A DNA stretch of 64,000 nt from Patiria pectinifera (Eukaryota; Echinodermata; Asteroidea; Valvatida; Asterinidae): assembly GCA_029964075.1 (NCBI GenBank), contig CM057133.1, forward strand, positions 11,742,699 through 11,806,698, given 5' to 3'. This document shows positions 26,320 to 39,074 of the stretch, one piece after another; position 1 is the stretch's first letter; every line of letters starts with the position of its first letter. A program made the position numbers and the translations under genes. The notes below the pieces were generated by a model. That model had not been told where the DNA came from. It searched no databases and saw only the letters and a list, made by a program, of their open reading frames with translations.

Positions 26320-27369
26320 ACCTTACTCTGATGTGCTCCGATTTAGCAAGCCTACACACAATGTTTTCACAATTCGGTGTGATGCACATAAAAGCACAAA
26401 TCACGCTCCTTTTCAGGCTCGGTTAAATCTGGAGACTTTTATAAAGCGCAATCAATATCCTATTTCCTCAATTTAAGAGAAGGCAATATTGAAAATTATT
26501 CATTAAACCTCAGAAGGTACCATTAAAGAGAGAGGGATGTAGTGCATTCAACAAACACATTGTCGCAAATAACAAAAATTGAAGTCAAACTCTTTTCGAT
26601 TTATTACATATTTTTTTTCAGTTTCTTACGAAAGAAACGAACAAAATATGTAGTATGTAACCCTTCAACCTGTCTGTAAACGAAGCAAACGTATGCTTAA
26701 CACCTTTTCTCGTAATTGAGTATCGGTCAACACCCATTAGGGTAAAATCGATTCGTCCATCTACAGTATCCAATTGAAAAACGTTAAGTAGGTGATAAAA
26801 GACTCGCGTTGGAGGTTTAGGGTAAGGGCACTCTCTCCTCCCTGTAGAACAACACAAAACAAAACAGAAATATGGAAGGCAAAGGGGGAAGGAAAAGAAG
26901 ATGGTTTGGGTCAATAATTGTGATGTTATTTTTTTTTTATATATTGAACATGATAGAAACTTTTGAACAGGGCAACTTAGTGCGAATGCTGCCCCCCCCC
27001 CCCCCCGTTTACTGACGTTATCTGTAAGGCTTTAGAGAAAAGAACAATATTATCAGTGTTGTATTAAATAGTGGTTTGATTATCCTCCTTATTTATTTTG
27101 CATCTTAAGTTTCGATGCTGGATTTCAAGATCTGTTTATACAGTGGTTGCAAAGGGATCAGTCAAAATCAGGCTAACGAGGCTTGAAATATCAACTTTCG
27201 ATACCGGAAATCGAGATCCACGCAGCACCGCAACAACAGAAACATTCATTTCCTCATTCATTGTACAATTTGGCAAGCCATAACGAAGGTCATTAGAGGT
27301 GACAAAACCTTTTAAACTTTTTTAAAGAGCAAAGTTTGTGCGAGGCTTGAAAAGTTGCACACACAGAAT

Positions 27370-27638
27370 AATTGCCTGGGTTAATTTCACCCAAGCAATG
27401 GTGAAAACTGCAACTACCCAAAAATTGGATTGTGCTTTACCTAATTACTTTGGTTAGAATTTCTGTTAAATTGGCGACCAAAACTTGTGGTCATACAAGA
27501 CCAAATTAAACTTAGTCTGGTTTTACCACAAGTTGGTTGAATTTAACAGAAATTCTAACACAAACAATTGGGTACAGGACAACATTATGAGTACTTGCAG
27601 TTTTCACCCTTGCTCGGGTAAAATTAACCCAGGCAATT
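27370..27638. repeat. Foldback MITE with ~120-bp inverted arms
   Basis: 27370-27493 and 27520-27638 are inverted copies. The outer ends are AATTGCCTGGGTTAATTTCA against its complement, and the inner ends share TTAGAATTTCTGTTAAATT. Noncoding. Confidence 0.8.
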
Positions 27639-28317
27639 TTTCAGTGCAGGATATCTTCACTTTGACAGCTATTGATATCTAAGGCTAAAGAATATATACA
27701 TCGAAATTCATTTTCAATTTTGCTCTTTCGGCTGCTGATGCGCCTAACAGGCCAGATTTAGGCACTTACCTTCTTTTTTTATTCAATGAAATTTTTTTTG
27801 AAGTGTTAGTACATCATTGCCGAAGTGCAGCCTACCGACAAGCTGCATGTACACGCCCAGCACTTTATTAAATCACCCCAATAATTCGTGAACCTTTATT
27901 TTATAGAGACGAAAACAGTAATAAGGAAGTGTTGTACATGATATTACACTTCCCGAAATTGGAATACATTGTATCATTTTACAGGAAGACCCACCCCAGT
28001 TCTCTCGATTTGTTCACGTCCCAGATGTCAAGGAACTCAATTCCCGCTGGTAAAACGCCGACTGACTTGATGAAAATGTTATCATCATAAACACCAAAAA
28101 AAGGCCTGCATTGTATTTCGTGATAAAACAACCTATGCATTGTGCCAAACCGAATGTATGTTTTACCAATAGATTTATTCTTTTTTTCCCTTCTAATTCT
28201 TACGTATTAGACATACTTGATATATAAATGTGTTTAGGCACAAAGCAGAAGTCATTATGGCTTCAGTCTACTGGAATATAACCTGAAAACGATATCATCT
28301 GCTGACATTAATATTTT

Positions 28318-28371
28318 TCTTCTTCTTCTTCTTCTTCTTCTTCTTCTTCTTCTTCTTCTTCTTCTTCGTCT
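28318..28371. repeat. (CTT)n microsatellite
   Basis: About 17 tandem CTT/TTC triplets, immediately 3' of a retrotransposon tail on the minus strand, so it may have seeded from that element's 3' end. Confidence 0.9.
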
Positions 28372-28374
28372 TCA

Positions 28375-28620
28375 TTCATTCATTCATTTTCATGATGACT
28401 TGATGAGTTGGGCCCAACTGTCCCTGTCGAGCATAGTGTTGGAAAGAAATGGACCACTCAGACCAGTTTCTAGCTCGATGGATGTTTTCAGGGTCATGTT
28501 GGGACGACCTCTTTGACGAGGGGCATCAGGATTCCAGAGGAGAACTTGACAAGCTGGCTCATTATGTCGTTAAACGTGACCGGCTATGCGAAGGCGACGC
28601 TGTCTGATGGTGGTGGAGAT
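28375..28620 (-). mobile_element. Degenerate C-terminal tail of a non-LTR retrotransposon
   Basis: Read on the minus strand it encodes RRLRIAGHV, then PRQRGRPNMTLKTSIELE and DRDSWAQLI, with at least one internal stop. This is the typical end of an invertebrate LINE reverse-transcriptase ORF (RRL...GH...RGRP...DR..W). A dead fragment next to the (CTT)n run. Confidence 0.7.
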
Positions 28621-29277
28621 AGGGGGAAGGGCGCCATACAGAACAGAGTTAGGGAGATGTTGTTGCCAAGAAACGTTCTGAACAGCCCGCAACATCCGTG
28701 TACAGATCCGTGTTTATGTTCACTCGGATTATCGGTGTTATTTTTAAATGAGGAAAAACATCGATATAGCATAGACCAGTTAGGTTTGTGCATTGAGTCA
28801 CTAGTACTTTGTACTCATGTTTCCATACCTCGGCCAAATAGCCAACTGGTATCACAAATTGCCCAAAATGACACTTCATGATGTTGTATCCGTCGCGAAA
28901 GTGAAAGTGTAAATTCCAACGATTCACATCAGGCATTTTTCCGACTGAGCCTCTATAGTTTGTACGGGAAACATCACCCTGCCCAAATAACACACAAATA
29001 AGACAGCTTAAAATAAAGTTCTTACGCTTGTATAGTGCTTAATGTTTTATAGTACTTGCATTTACTTTACTTTTACTTGCACCCTTCACCAATACTGACA
29101 ATCGAAACAATGTGTTGTCCCAAGAATGCATCCAATACAAGTTATACAATATGCCTAAAAGGCCTACTCATGATGAATTATTTAGAGAACTTATAAAGAC
29201 TACCTCTCCAGTTCTCATCTTGTATGAAATATTTATTTTTTTTTAAATGAGGAATTTTGAAGGCGCAACCCTGTATT

Positions 29278-32200
29278 TTACAGGTTTCTTGGTTCAACTT
29301 TTAACAGTATCTCCTGAACCGGTCTGACCACAACGGTCAAACGGGGCACGGGCTCCGGTTGACCCTCGACCAGGCTCAGGCGGAACCGCCTCAGGATCCT
29401 GGCGGTCAAGACCCGCAGTTGGTTTTGGGCGAAGTGTTGCCCGATGCAATTGATCGGACCGGCCGAGAACGGGAGGAACGCAAAGGGGTCCAAGGCGGCT
29501 AGGTTCTCCGGCAGGAACCGGGAGGGTTTGAACTCCATGTGGTCCTGGCCCCACACTGTCGGGTTGTGGTGGAGTTGGTAGAAGTTGATGGCCACTGTGG
29601 TGCCTACAGGCAGCGTGACGCCATCGACATCGTAGGGAGCAGTCAGGGTGCGAGACGGCAACATGATCGGGGAGTACATCCGTATGACCTCCTTGATGAC
29701 CAAAGATGTGTACTCCATACTGCCCAGATCCTTGCTGTGGTTAGGAACCAGAGTTGTAATCACAAGTCATCACAAGACATCACAAGCCACCACATGTCAT
29801 CGAGAGTCAATACAAGTCATTACAAGTCATCACACGCTATCACAAATCATCAAAAGCCATCACAAGTAATTAAAGTGATCAAAAGACATCACAAGTCATC
29901 ACAAGCCATCACATGTGATCACAAGTAATAACAAGTCATCACAAGCCATCACATGTGATCACAAGTAATAACAAGTCATCACAACTCAACTCATAATCAT
30001 CACAAGCGCTAGCCATCACAAGTCATCACAAGTCATTAAAAGCCTTCAGAAGTCATCACAAATCATCACATGTCATCATAAATTATCACTATTAGGCACC
30101 TTTAAAAGTTGACATGCATACATTTGCCATTCTAGGGATTTAAAAAAAGTTAACATGCATACATTTGCCATTCTAGGGATTTGACTTGTGATTGAACTTG
30201 TGATGAACTTGGTTTACTTCAAGCTCTGTTGAAGATATAAAGTCCAGAAATGGATAGAGGAAATGAAGACCACATTTAGATCTTGTGCTGCGATAGTCAA
30301 GCATGTGGCCTGAAGTATTACACGGAGGTTACCTACCTGGAGATCCGATCAGAGTTTCTATCAGCCAACAACTCGTCGGCTTCCTCCCTGACCCGAGTCT
30401 GGTGCTCGGGATACTTGGCCATCGCATACAACACCCATGTCAGGGTGCTGGACGTGGTGTCATGTCCGCCGAAGAGGAAGGAGTTGACTTCGTCAGCGAT
30501 CTCGTGCTCCGCCATGCCGACGCCATCTTCATCGCGTGCAAGCAGGAGGGTATCCAGGAAATCACGGGGCGTGGTCAAAGGGTCACCACGCTCCATCTGA
30601 AAAATGAAAAAAACGGAGAAACCGAGGAATATTATACGCCTATACTCGAAGATAAGAGGAAGAATGTTTGGTTTGAACAATTTTACTACCGAAAACCATA
30701 GAGCGATTGGTTGTCAGGTGGCTTCTGCTTCGAAATCAGCAATTAAATTTGTCGACCACCGACCTTTATCAATATACGGGATGTATTTGTTTATATTCAA
30801 AATCACATAGAATTGTCCTGAAAACGCTGTGATCATCGCCTGTGGCTAGATGGTGAAAGATCGCGTACTACTACTACAATGTGAGCACACTGTGTTCACT
30901 TTCATCATGAACGGTATAACAACATATTTATGCAGTCTTGGTCCGAGACTAGTGCATTCAAGCTAATATGCGCACGTGGGTAAATGTTCGTGGGTAATGC
31001 TCGGAGTTTCTCTGGTCCATGTGCCAAAGTTCCCCAGGCTGGTTTGACCACGCCTTCTACCAAGCACCGGCTGCATTATCCGGTTGTTAGTTAAAAACGT
31101 CATGCACGCGCGCACCACTGATTACTATAGCGCCCATTGGATAAACACTCGAGTTGCGTAAGCATCCGGTTCCAATGGTTCCAGTGCTACTTAATGGCCA
31201 GTGGGCGTGGTTTAAAATGAACTGACGTCACATAACGAATCGGATAGGAACAAATCCAAACCCACTCTCATGGACCAAGACATACATACCAAGACACGCA
31301 TACTTATAAGACCACATGTTTACATGATGGCCACAGTGCGAGTACTATAAACATCATGTGCATTGTAGGTTAAAAAAAAATTTTTAGTGTGATGATGATC
31401 ACAATACTGGTGAAACATTAAGATCAAACTGAGTTATCTGTGGCCACTGTAATAATAATTGTGACCGTACACAGACTCTTTGCCATTGGACTCTATGGTC
31501 ACACTGTCTTGATAGTGTGTCTTCCCCGTGAGGTAAAGGCGCAGCTAATCACCTTTTCCTTGAGTTCCTCCTTTCTATGTGCAATCAGCCCATCCGCCAC
31601 TTGGTGGGCGTAGCCAAGGGCCCTCTTCCAGGCTGGATACAGAGGGCTGAAGAGGCGAAACATCCACGGGTTGAGGAACAGAGGGTTGCCAACCATTCGT
31701 GATGTGACGATGTCTGTCATGGTGTTCGTCGCTGATAGCAGGTCTATCTCCCCATCTCTTAACGGCTCCTTGAGCTAAATACAGGATGAGTAAAAAAAGA
31801 AAGTGACCGGATCTGAATGATGTTTTTCCTTAAAAAGCAATTTAATTCAAAACATCATTGAAGCCGACACCCTGCTAGGAGGTAGCCAGGACATTATTTT
31901 CCGGTCACCTGGCGGCAGCAAATTCATGTTGGCGGCGCCATGGTGTGATTCAAGTATCGTGCGCGCCTCTGACTCGTACTCTGACTCAGATATCTGCAAC
32001 AGCTATACATGATCTTCATATAGGTTGCCATCCATCTCAATGCAAATATGCCCTAAGAATTATTGACGAAAATAATAAAAGACCAACCTGACAATTGGAC
32101 TGGTAAGAGCAGGCAGTGCGTAGTATGATATCGAAGGTGCAAGGACCGAGCTCGTGCTCAAGTTGCATGGGTGTACCCTCGGCTACCAGCCGGTCCATCT

Positions 32201-32669
32201 TACCCAGGAGCACCTCAGCGCACTCGTTGTAGACCGGCACGTAGGACTTCAGGACATCGAAGTGAAAGGATACGTTCAGCAGCCGTCGGTGCCGCTTCCA
32301 CAGGGCGCCGGACGAGATGGCCATAGCCCTCCCGAGCCAGTCAGCGAAGAGCTGATACAGCTCAGATCTGACGGAGCCCGTGGTGCTGGTCAACAAGGGT
32401 TTGATAGTGTCCGGGTGGACCAGCGTGATCATGGGCACGGGGCCCTGCCACAGGGTGTAGGCTCGGGGGAAGGCAGCCACTGTGTCCCGCAGCCATTGGA
32501 ACCCCGGGTCGTAGGGGCCCTGGTTGACGTGCCCAGTCAGCCAGTGCGCTCCGGGCGGGCATGGCAGCTTGTTCACGGCTCGCCACAGCTTCACTGTCTC
32601 GTGAACATACAACGCCACCTTCACTAACACCAAAGTCACTAAGAAGATGACACTAATCACTAACCACAT
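29278..32669 (-). CDS. CYP4-like cytochrome P450 monooxygenase, 506 aa, complete
   Basis: Four coding exons: 32088-32669 (ATG), 31553-31774, 30337-30596, 29278-29734 (TAA). Phases 0/0/2 all match and the 1521 nt equal 506 codons plus stop, the usual CYP4 length. The N-terminus is a hydrophobic ER anchor (MWLVISVIFLVTLVLVKVAL) followed by PCPPGAHWLTGH. The I-helix motif is GGHDTT (311-316), the K-helix ExxR is E370-R373, and the heme-binding FSAGPINCIG (444-453) gives Cys451 as the axial ligand. Family role: NADPH-dependent oxidation of fatty acids or related lipids at the ER membrane. The Glu that typically precedes GHDTT in CYP4 enzymes and can bond covalently to heme is Gly311 here. Subfamily and substrate cannot be assigned by eye. 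The third intron carries a minisatellite running right up to the last acceptor. Confidence 0.93.
29757..30085. repeat. Intronic minisatellite, (ATCACAAGTC)-like, with ACTTGTGA core
   Basis: About 30 irregular copies of CATCACAAGT-type units. A 43-bp block starting near 29889 is repeated almost exactly from about 29932. On the CYP4 sense strand the unit reads ACTTGTGATG. It begins about 20 bp upstream of the acceptor of the last CYP4 exon. Confidence 0.85.
30105..30181. repeat. ~37-bp direct duplication
   Basis: AACATGCATACATTTGCCAT and the following TCTAGGGATTT occur twice in tandem with one or two differences, in the CYP4 intron next to the minisatellite. Confidence 0.75.
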
Positions 32670-34927
32670 GCTGCCAGCTTATTCATGACCAGATGTAGCA
32701 AAAATGTTTACCAGAGATAAACACGATGCATTCGTTGGTAAAATCATGGAGCTAGGAACACAGCTCCATGGTAAAATGCATTATACTAAAATGTACACGG
32801 CCTATCAGTTACTGTTCGATATACCTATTTTGTGTAACGATAAAAGCATACCGTCACGCACTTTGACCGCAACCTGGCCATGAACTGCGTCTCCCTGACG
32901 CCTGTTTGCCAGAGTCCTGAATACTTTTTCCTGCAGGCGACGTGGAGGAGTATTCAAAGTCCATTTTAAGCATAGTGCATGGCATGCACATGCAGGAGAT
33001 TATCACGCAGGTCCCCAAATTTTATACCTCAAACCATAGATGCTCAAATAAATGAAATTGGTTACCTATAATAGTTGACTTGACATTTAGGAAAAGAGGA
33101 TGATCATATCACACAACATCGATTTAAATACAAGTCGTCTTCTATTCCATTTCTGATTTGCTATATTTTTTTTTAATCAACGGAGGGAAGGGCAAAGGAC
33201 TGTACTTTTAAGACGGGCTTCTATCGAATCGTATCAAAGTACTATGACAAATCACTCTCACCGACCAGAATTAAATGCAACCCCGTTATTCTGAAAAATG
33301 CTATTTGAACCGAGACATGGCACACCTGTCATTTTAACGACCGACTACGGTATGTTTCTACCCTACACGGCTGGTTTGGGATCCGGAGTCCATCAACTTC
33401 GTATTCTAAATCGCTACTGTGTACGTCACGTGACCCAATGCTGAGTCAGATTTGACCTGAAGCTTTTCCGGGTCAAAATGACACTTTTCTGAGTCAAATG
33501 TCCTGGCCATTTGACTCGGAAGTTGTCATTTTGACACACCAAAACAAAATTGCATTAACACCACGAAATTGTTACATTTACACGGGAAAAGTGTCATGCA
33601 GTTTGACCAAGAAAAGTGTCAGGTCAAATCTATTTAACCCGGATTCCGGGTCCAAATTTTACGAGTGTATAATTTATTGAATTTTGGACAGCAAGATAAT
33701 TATTGTAGGAATGAAAAATGAGACATGTATAACCAATTTGTCCGATTGGACTAAAACCTGGCAGATGTATTAAGGACTGTATGATGTTTCTATGGAACAT
33801 GTTGCTCGATCGTTGCGTCAGCATGCATCTTTGTTACTGATACGCAACCCCAGCAATTCTTTTCATGATTTTCTTCATATTTTAGCTTTGATGAAATGTC
33901 AAGATGTAAAAGTGCGCCCTGATTGCGGCGATATTAGTGCAGTGAAGGGTATTTTTTTTTATTTTATTTTTTTCACGATAGACGCCGAGGCCATTGTGAC
34001 CACATTTGCACCCATGTGCAACATGGTCTATAAAAGAACAAAGTCACGAACATCAATTAGATCTACCTGGGACATCCTTGAGATGATGTTGTATATACAA
34101 ATATACTGTCTTCTTTTTATTTCTTACTAGCAATCTGGCGAGAGAATACGAAAATCGTTATTTTAGTGGCGCTTAATATACATATACTATATCACTAACA
34201 TTTAAAATATAACCATACACTCTGCGATGCGTATTTCTTTTTTCCTTTTTCCCTTGAAGTGGTAACAGAATTACTAAAAGCACTAAAATGCTTATAACAC
34301 TATTCACGGATGATATAAAGTGGATGATAATAAGGGAATACATTTACGCTTGGTCGGCTTTGAAGGCTAGACGCTGATAATGACCCGAGCCGAAGCGTCT
34401 AGACTCCAAACCGGTATTAAAAATAGTGTTTAATACCGGACAAGCACATTATTTATTCCCATTCATAAATACGTCTTCGGTCAAAGAGTCAAAACATCGT
34501 TTCCAACGATTTTGTTTAGCAAGTTTACTTTATGTTTTTGATATGTGCCTCTCGCAAGTAGTCGTAAAGAACTCCTTATAGAGATTGGCGCGCGCGTGGC
34601 GCGTACTGAGCGATGTGGCGCACAACGCAGCTGTGTCAGGGAACGCAGCTGTGTTGGAGAACGCAGCTGTGTCGTTGTAGTGTGAATTTAGGACAATGAA
34701 ATACCGACTCATTGGTAGTATTGCGCATGCCTGAGTGAGAATTCGTTCATCAACCAAAAAAAGGGTATATAGAAGAGACCATGATTTCATAAGATTTCAA
34801 ATTTCACGTGACACTGGAAAAGTGTTTAAGACCAGCCGGTGTTTTATCAACCGTTTAAGACCGGCCACGTGACGGACTCTCGACCAATAGAAATGGGTAA
34901 ACTGTCTTAGGTATTCATGAATTACAT
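32670..34927. other. Intergenic region between CYP4 and GPCR genes
   Basis: Around 33440-33640 there are repeated GTCAAAATGACAC / GTGTCAT motifs in both orientations, similar to 4690-4870; this looks like a decayed palindromic element. At 34626-34675 a GAACGCAGCTGTGT unit is repeated three times. No gene is supported. Confidence 0.45.
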
Positions 34928-35848
34928 TTAATACCGAATCGGATGAACCCTCCCCCGTCTCCCGGTGCATGAGAACAGCCTATGAAAACCTCTCCTGAAC
35001 TCTTTGTATTTGAACGCATAGATGAATGGATTGACCACCGAATTACAAAGTATCACCACTTCACTCAGATCGTAAAAAAGTGGATCAACGATAACATTAA
35101 AGGACAGTAAAGCGTAGATTATGTTTACTGGTATCCATGTTATGCAGTACGCTGCAGCAACGAACATGAGAACATTGATAACTTGTCGTCTGGCTTGAAG
35201 CAGACCGTCCACCGCCATACCGTTAGCCCGTTGTCTTTGCGCGCTGCTGTTTATGCTCGCCAAGATCTGCGTGTACGGCACGACTATCCCTACCAAGTTG
35301 ACAATCAAAGCAAACCCGCCCGTGGCCACCTGAACGGCGACTTGCATGAATACATCACTCTCTGCAGTGGCACACTGGTTCAGTTCTGCGTCGTAGTAGA
35401 CTGATGTCAACCCTACTACAAGAGCAAGCAGAAGCGAAATAGTCCAGATGGCAACCAGGGCTTGTGCTACTTTGGCGTTTGTCACGTAGTTTGGATAGTG
35501 AAGTGGATGCACAATAGCGATGTATCTCTCTACGTTCAAGCAAAGCAAAGAGAAGGAGGACGCCAGAGCGAAAATATAAAATGATATCCGGTGGTAGAAC
35601 AATATACACGTAGCTGAATTGATGAGAGTCACAGGGACATATCTGAAATGAAATATCAGATTGGAGACGCAAACAAGCGCATCAGCCACTGCCTGATGAG
35701 CTATCAGGAAGTTGGTATAGGTATGTAAGAACTTCACGCCAATAATGGTCAGGACCACCAGCGTGTTGCCAACTGTTCCAACGATACTAAGACCAATGTG
35801 TGCTGCGAATATGTAATCACTGCTCGTAACATTGAATAGTTCATCCAT
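34928..35848 (-). CDS. Rhodopsin-like (class A) G protein-coupled receptor, intronless, 306 aa
   Basis: One uninterrupted frame from ATG to stop with seven hydrophobic segments. Class A landmarks: Asn28 in TM1 (VGNTLVVL), Asp56 in TM2 (HQAVAD), E107-R108-Y109 at the end of TM3 (NVERYIAIVHPL), CITWIPVN in TM6 (a CWxP variant with Trp and Pro kept), and NPFIY starting at Asn273 in TM7. Cys81 and the Cys in LNQCAT are candidates for the conserved extracellular disulfide. Asn6 is a possible glycosylation site and Cys294 a possible palmitoylation site. The N-terminus is short (about 12 residues), which suggests a small-molecule or peptide ligand, but the ligand is unknown. Intronless class A receptors are often expanded in marine invertebrates; I cannot assign a subfamily. 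Confidence 0.9.
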   Translation of the reverse strand: MDELFNVTSSDYIFAAHIGLSIVGTVGNTLVVLTIIGVKFLHTYTNFLIAHQAVADALVCVSNLIFHFRYVPVTLINSATCILFYHRISFYIFALASSFSLLCLNVERYIAIVHPLHYPNYVTNAKVAQALVAIWTISLLLALVVGLTSVYYDAELNQCATAESDVFMQVAVQVATGGFALIVNLVGIVVPYTQILASINSSAQRQRANGMAVDGLLQARRQVINVLMFVAAAYCITWIPVNIIYALLSFNVIVDPLFYDLSEVVILCNSVVNPFIYAFKYKEFRRGFHRLFSCTGRRGRVHPIRY

Positions 35849-38800
35849 ACCTATATTCTACAGGGTAATCGGGGTTTCTGGCAGTTGTGACAAAGAACTA
35901 CCGATTGTCCACTTGTGAATATCAAACAATGCGTTGTGGTTATTCGGATGGTTTTAAGTTTTACTCCGTGTCATGCAATGATGATGAGAAGCAATATCCA
36001 ATTTCACTGAGGCGTAGGTCAAACAAAACTTCGCAATCATCGAAAATGCTCGGTGATGTCTTCTTTAGCTTGTGTATTCACATTGCAGGATGCCAGATGC
36101 TCTTCTCGTGGGGGTATCCCAGCCAATTGCAAACAAGCAATGATCCGATGATCAATCCCGCTATAGACACTGAGGCAGTTTAGGCATTCGTGCCTGGTCT
36201 ACAAAGACTAAGGCCTAAAGGGTACAAACGGAACAAACCTGACTTAAACGTTGCGTCATTTCTAAAATGTTATTGTAGTCATGTTGGGGTACAGCCTTGA
36301 AATAGCCCGGGACCGTGAACATGACCGAAACAAAGAGGGAAATGCAAAATAGCAAGACACACAGGACACTTTCTTGGGAAAACAGGTATTAGAAAACTTC
36401 AATTGTTTTTCATTTGAATAAAAAGATAAATCGATTATATAGAGAAAAATCGCGCTGTTAAAGCGTGTACAGTAAAAGAACGATAGAGTACAGAAGTGAC
36501 TTTATATCTGAGAAGTATTTCTTAAGCTTATACTCGGCTGATTTGTGGTTTATAAAAATTAAAAATACTATAATTCAAATCCATCACTTATCGTACAGCA
36601 GTGGATGTAAATGAACGAGCAATAGGACTATTTTGTCAAGGCTTACTTCCAGCTGTGAAAGTCAGATTTTTTCTTAAATGTAAATATAACTAAATGACTT
36701 TAGAAAACGTTTATCTTAAAAGGGACATCACTATTGTTGAAAAAAAGTTAAATAACAGGTACGGTCTACTTACCTTTGTGCGTTCTACCTAGGATCACTT
36801 GCTTCAACTAAATGGTGTTCAGTTGCCTGGCTAGATTTATAATGTGTAGGCCCTGTAATTTGTTTTCACTCTATTTATATTAGTTCTAATTTTCTCTCAA
36901 GGCAAACTTCAAGAACTGTTTCAAATGCCAATAACCCGATCACAAATTACAGGCCACTTGGTTTAGCCATAGCAGTAACTATTGAAAGGACCCGACAGAG
37001 CGCCCGGGGTGCCTTTACGTTGTCGAGATCCCGATAATAAAGGTGTCCGTCTCAGAATATTGTTTTATATCCCGCCAGGCAGGTGTGGACAATAATCGCC
37101 AAGGATGTCATCATTCATTATTAAAAACTAATCATTCATTATTAAAACTGATCTGAAGAATAAACCATCATACCTCTACACATAAGATGGCATCCTTAAA
37201 ATAAATCCCACGATGTCAAAAAAAAATGAGTTCTTAGAGTCACCATGGTTTTGAGAGTGACGATCCTAGCTCTAAGCAAAGTCCACATCCTGTTATTTCG
37301 ACAAACAACACCGTGATTAACCTCGCCCTAAGCAAACCATTTATATTTTAAAACCAAATTTGTCAAAGGCGTATAAGACTCTACACATCGCGATTGCTTT
37401 GGTCATCAATCCAGCTGGGACGAGTGTCTCCGAGGAAACTTATAACAAAAAAAACATGTTACGTCGTAGATTGCTTTTGAGATTTGTTCACTAAAAGCCA
37501 ATGGCTGAGCTGTAACGCAATATATTTAGTAAGATTAGGCCTACATTGGGGCAATTTGGGGAAAAAATGGCCCTGTGCGAAATGTAATTATCAAGCATGC
37601 GGTAATCTGCAATCGGACTTAATTCTCGGCTTCGACTCAACTGAGTGTTTGAGGAAAGCTGCAGGCTCTCCAGAAAGTTAGAGTCAGAAATACACACAAC
37701 TCTGTATTATATGACTTCGAGCTAGCGCAAAATTGTCATAATTTAGGATTTGCTGTGACGGTCATAATAATTGCAGAACACTCAAGAAGCAATACATTCT
37801 CTGTAATTTCCCCAGAGTGAAAATTTACTGTATTCGAGTGAAAAGTTACTCCCACCGAAACTGTTTGACATTTTAGACTGAAATCGAGCAGATTAACTTT
37901 TCTCGAGTTTCCACTGGAATGACCAAATTTGCAAAGAATGTTCCATCTACAATTAGAGTGATTTTCAATTCAAATTGTTCGAATCCCCGTTTCCAATCCT
38001 TGGAAATTAGGGAGATATTTTGAAAAGCTTAACCCGACTTCAGACTGGTCTCCTGCCCCTCTTCTGTGAAGGCAACGAAACCCAGAAACATTCCATTAGT
38101 TTTCGTTCGGTTTTTGTCAGCAACAGACTAACATGAACCGATGGACATCGCTTTGTGGTAGCACTTCGCTTTGGTTACATTGATTTGAATGGGAAAACTC
38201 AAGATAGCCGCAACATAAAGGTATTTAACCTAAGCAGTTTTGATCACGTGGGTAAAATACTCCACACAACGGTTCTTGTACAGTTCTTTACAACTGAGCA
38301 CTTTGCAGGATAACCTGTCATAACAATAACACCGAGGACCTGAGCCAAGTCCTCGGAAGTGACTGTGTGCAAACTTTATGGGACATGTCAAGAAAAAACG
38401 TCGAGTCCTCGCATGGTGGTCCTCATATGGGTGTAAAACTATAAATGATCGATGGAAATAAATATCAACATGTAAAACACTGATATTTGTGCTCATTTTA
38501 TTTCTGCACTAGAAAACGGGCAATACAATGTAGCGTGTTTTCTATAAGCCTTTTTACAGTGTCAGAAGCATTAGGCTAGCTACAAAAATGTATTTGTAAA
38601 AGATAGTATAGTACCCAATTTCAGCACAGCCCAGATTTGTCGGCAAATACAAGTTTTTAACTTTTGAAGAAAAAAAAAACTTCCCATGATTAATGTTTCG
38701 AAATGTTGCAATCGATACAAAAGAAATTGTATTTGCCCTTAGTTAAATATAATCTTACAGATCGTCTGTAGCTTCAGTGGGGGTGCAATAAACAATTATA

Positions 38801-39001
38801 TTACTTATAGAACGGGTTTTCAAGTACATGTACATGTAGTTCATATTTCTTCTCCAATGATTATGGCATTTTACCAGAATAATACATGTACAACATGGTG
38901 TCAAAGTCTACTTAGGAATTCACTAACACGCCAGACTTCAGGATGCCTCATTAATGAATACATTTTAAAACCTTTTTTTTGTTTTAAGAACGAAGAAAAA
39001 T

Positions 39002-39074
39002 TGACTGGAGCGGGGCTGGAACCTGCAATCTCCGGATTGCCGTTCTAGTGCTCTACCAACTGAGCTATCCAGCC
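39002..39074 (-). pseudogene. tRNA-Ala(GGC)-like sequence, probably pseudo-tRNA or SINE head
   Basis: It reads as a 73-nt cloverleaf: acceptor GGCTGGA pairs with TCCAGTC (one G-T), D-arm GCTC-AGTTGGTA-GAGC, anticodon loop ACGGCAA (anticodon GGC), T-arm GCAGG-TTCCAGC-CCCGC. Flaws are C instead of U at position 33, one mismatch in the anticodon stem, one in the T stem, and C at position 57. These argue against a working tRNA. Confidence 0.6.

Larger units (their letters stand above)
26320..29277. other. Intergenic region between ZP and CYP4 genes
   Basis: It contains the ZP promoter/5' UTR (not resolved), the foldback at 27370-27638, a TTC microsatellite and a retrotransposon tail near 28318-28620. 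I see no gene in the rest. Confidence 0.5.

Noticed and set aside
28318..28371. Possible CRISPR-like or tandem direct-repeat system
   Set aside because: A plain CTT microsatellite in a eukaryotic genome; none of the repeats in this window has the repeat-spacer structure of a CRISPR array.
32154..32627. 157-codon plus-strand open frame
   Set aside because: Antisense to the first CYP4 exon, whose protein is clearly conserved; GC-rich shadow frame.
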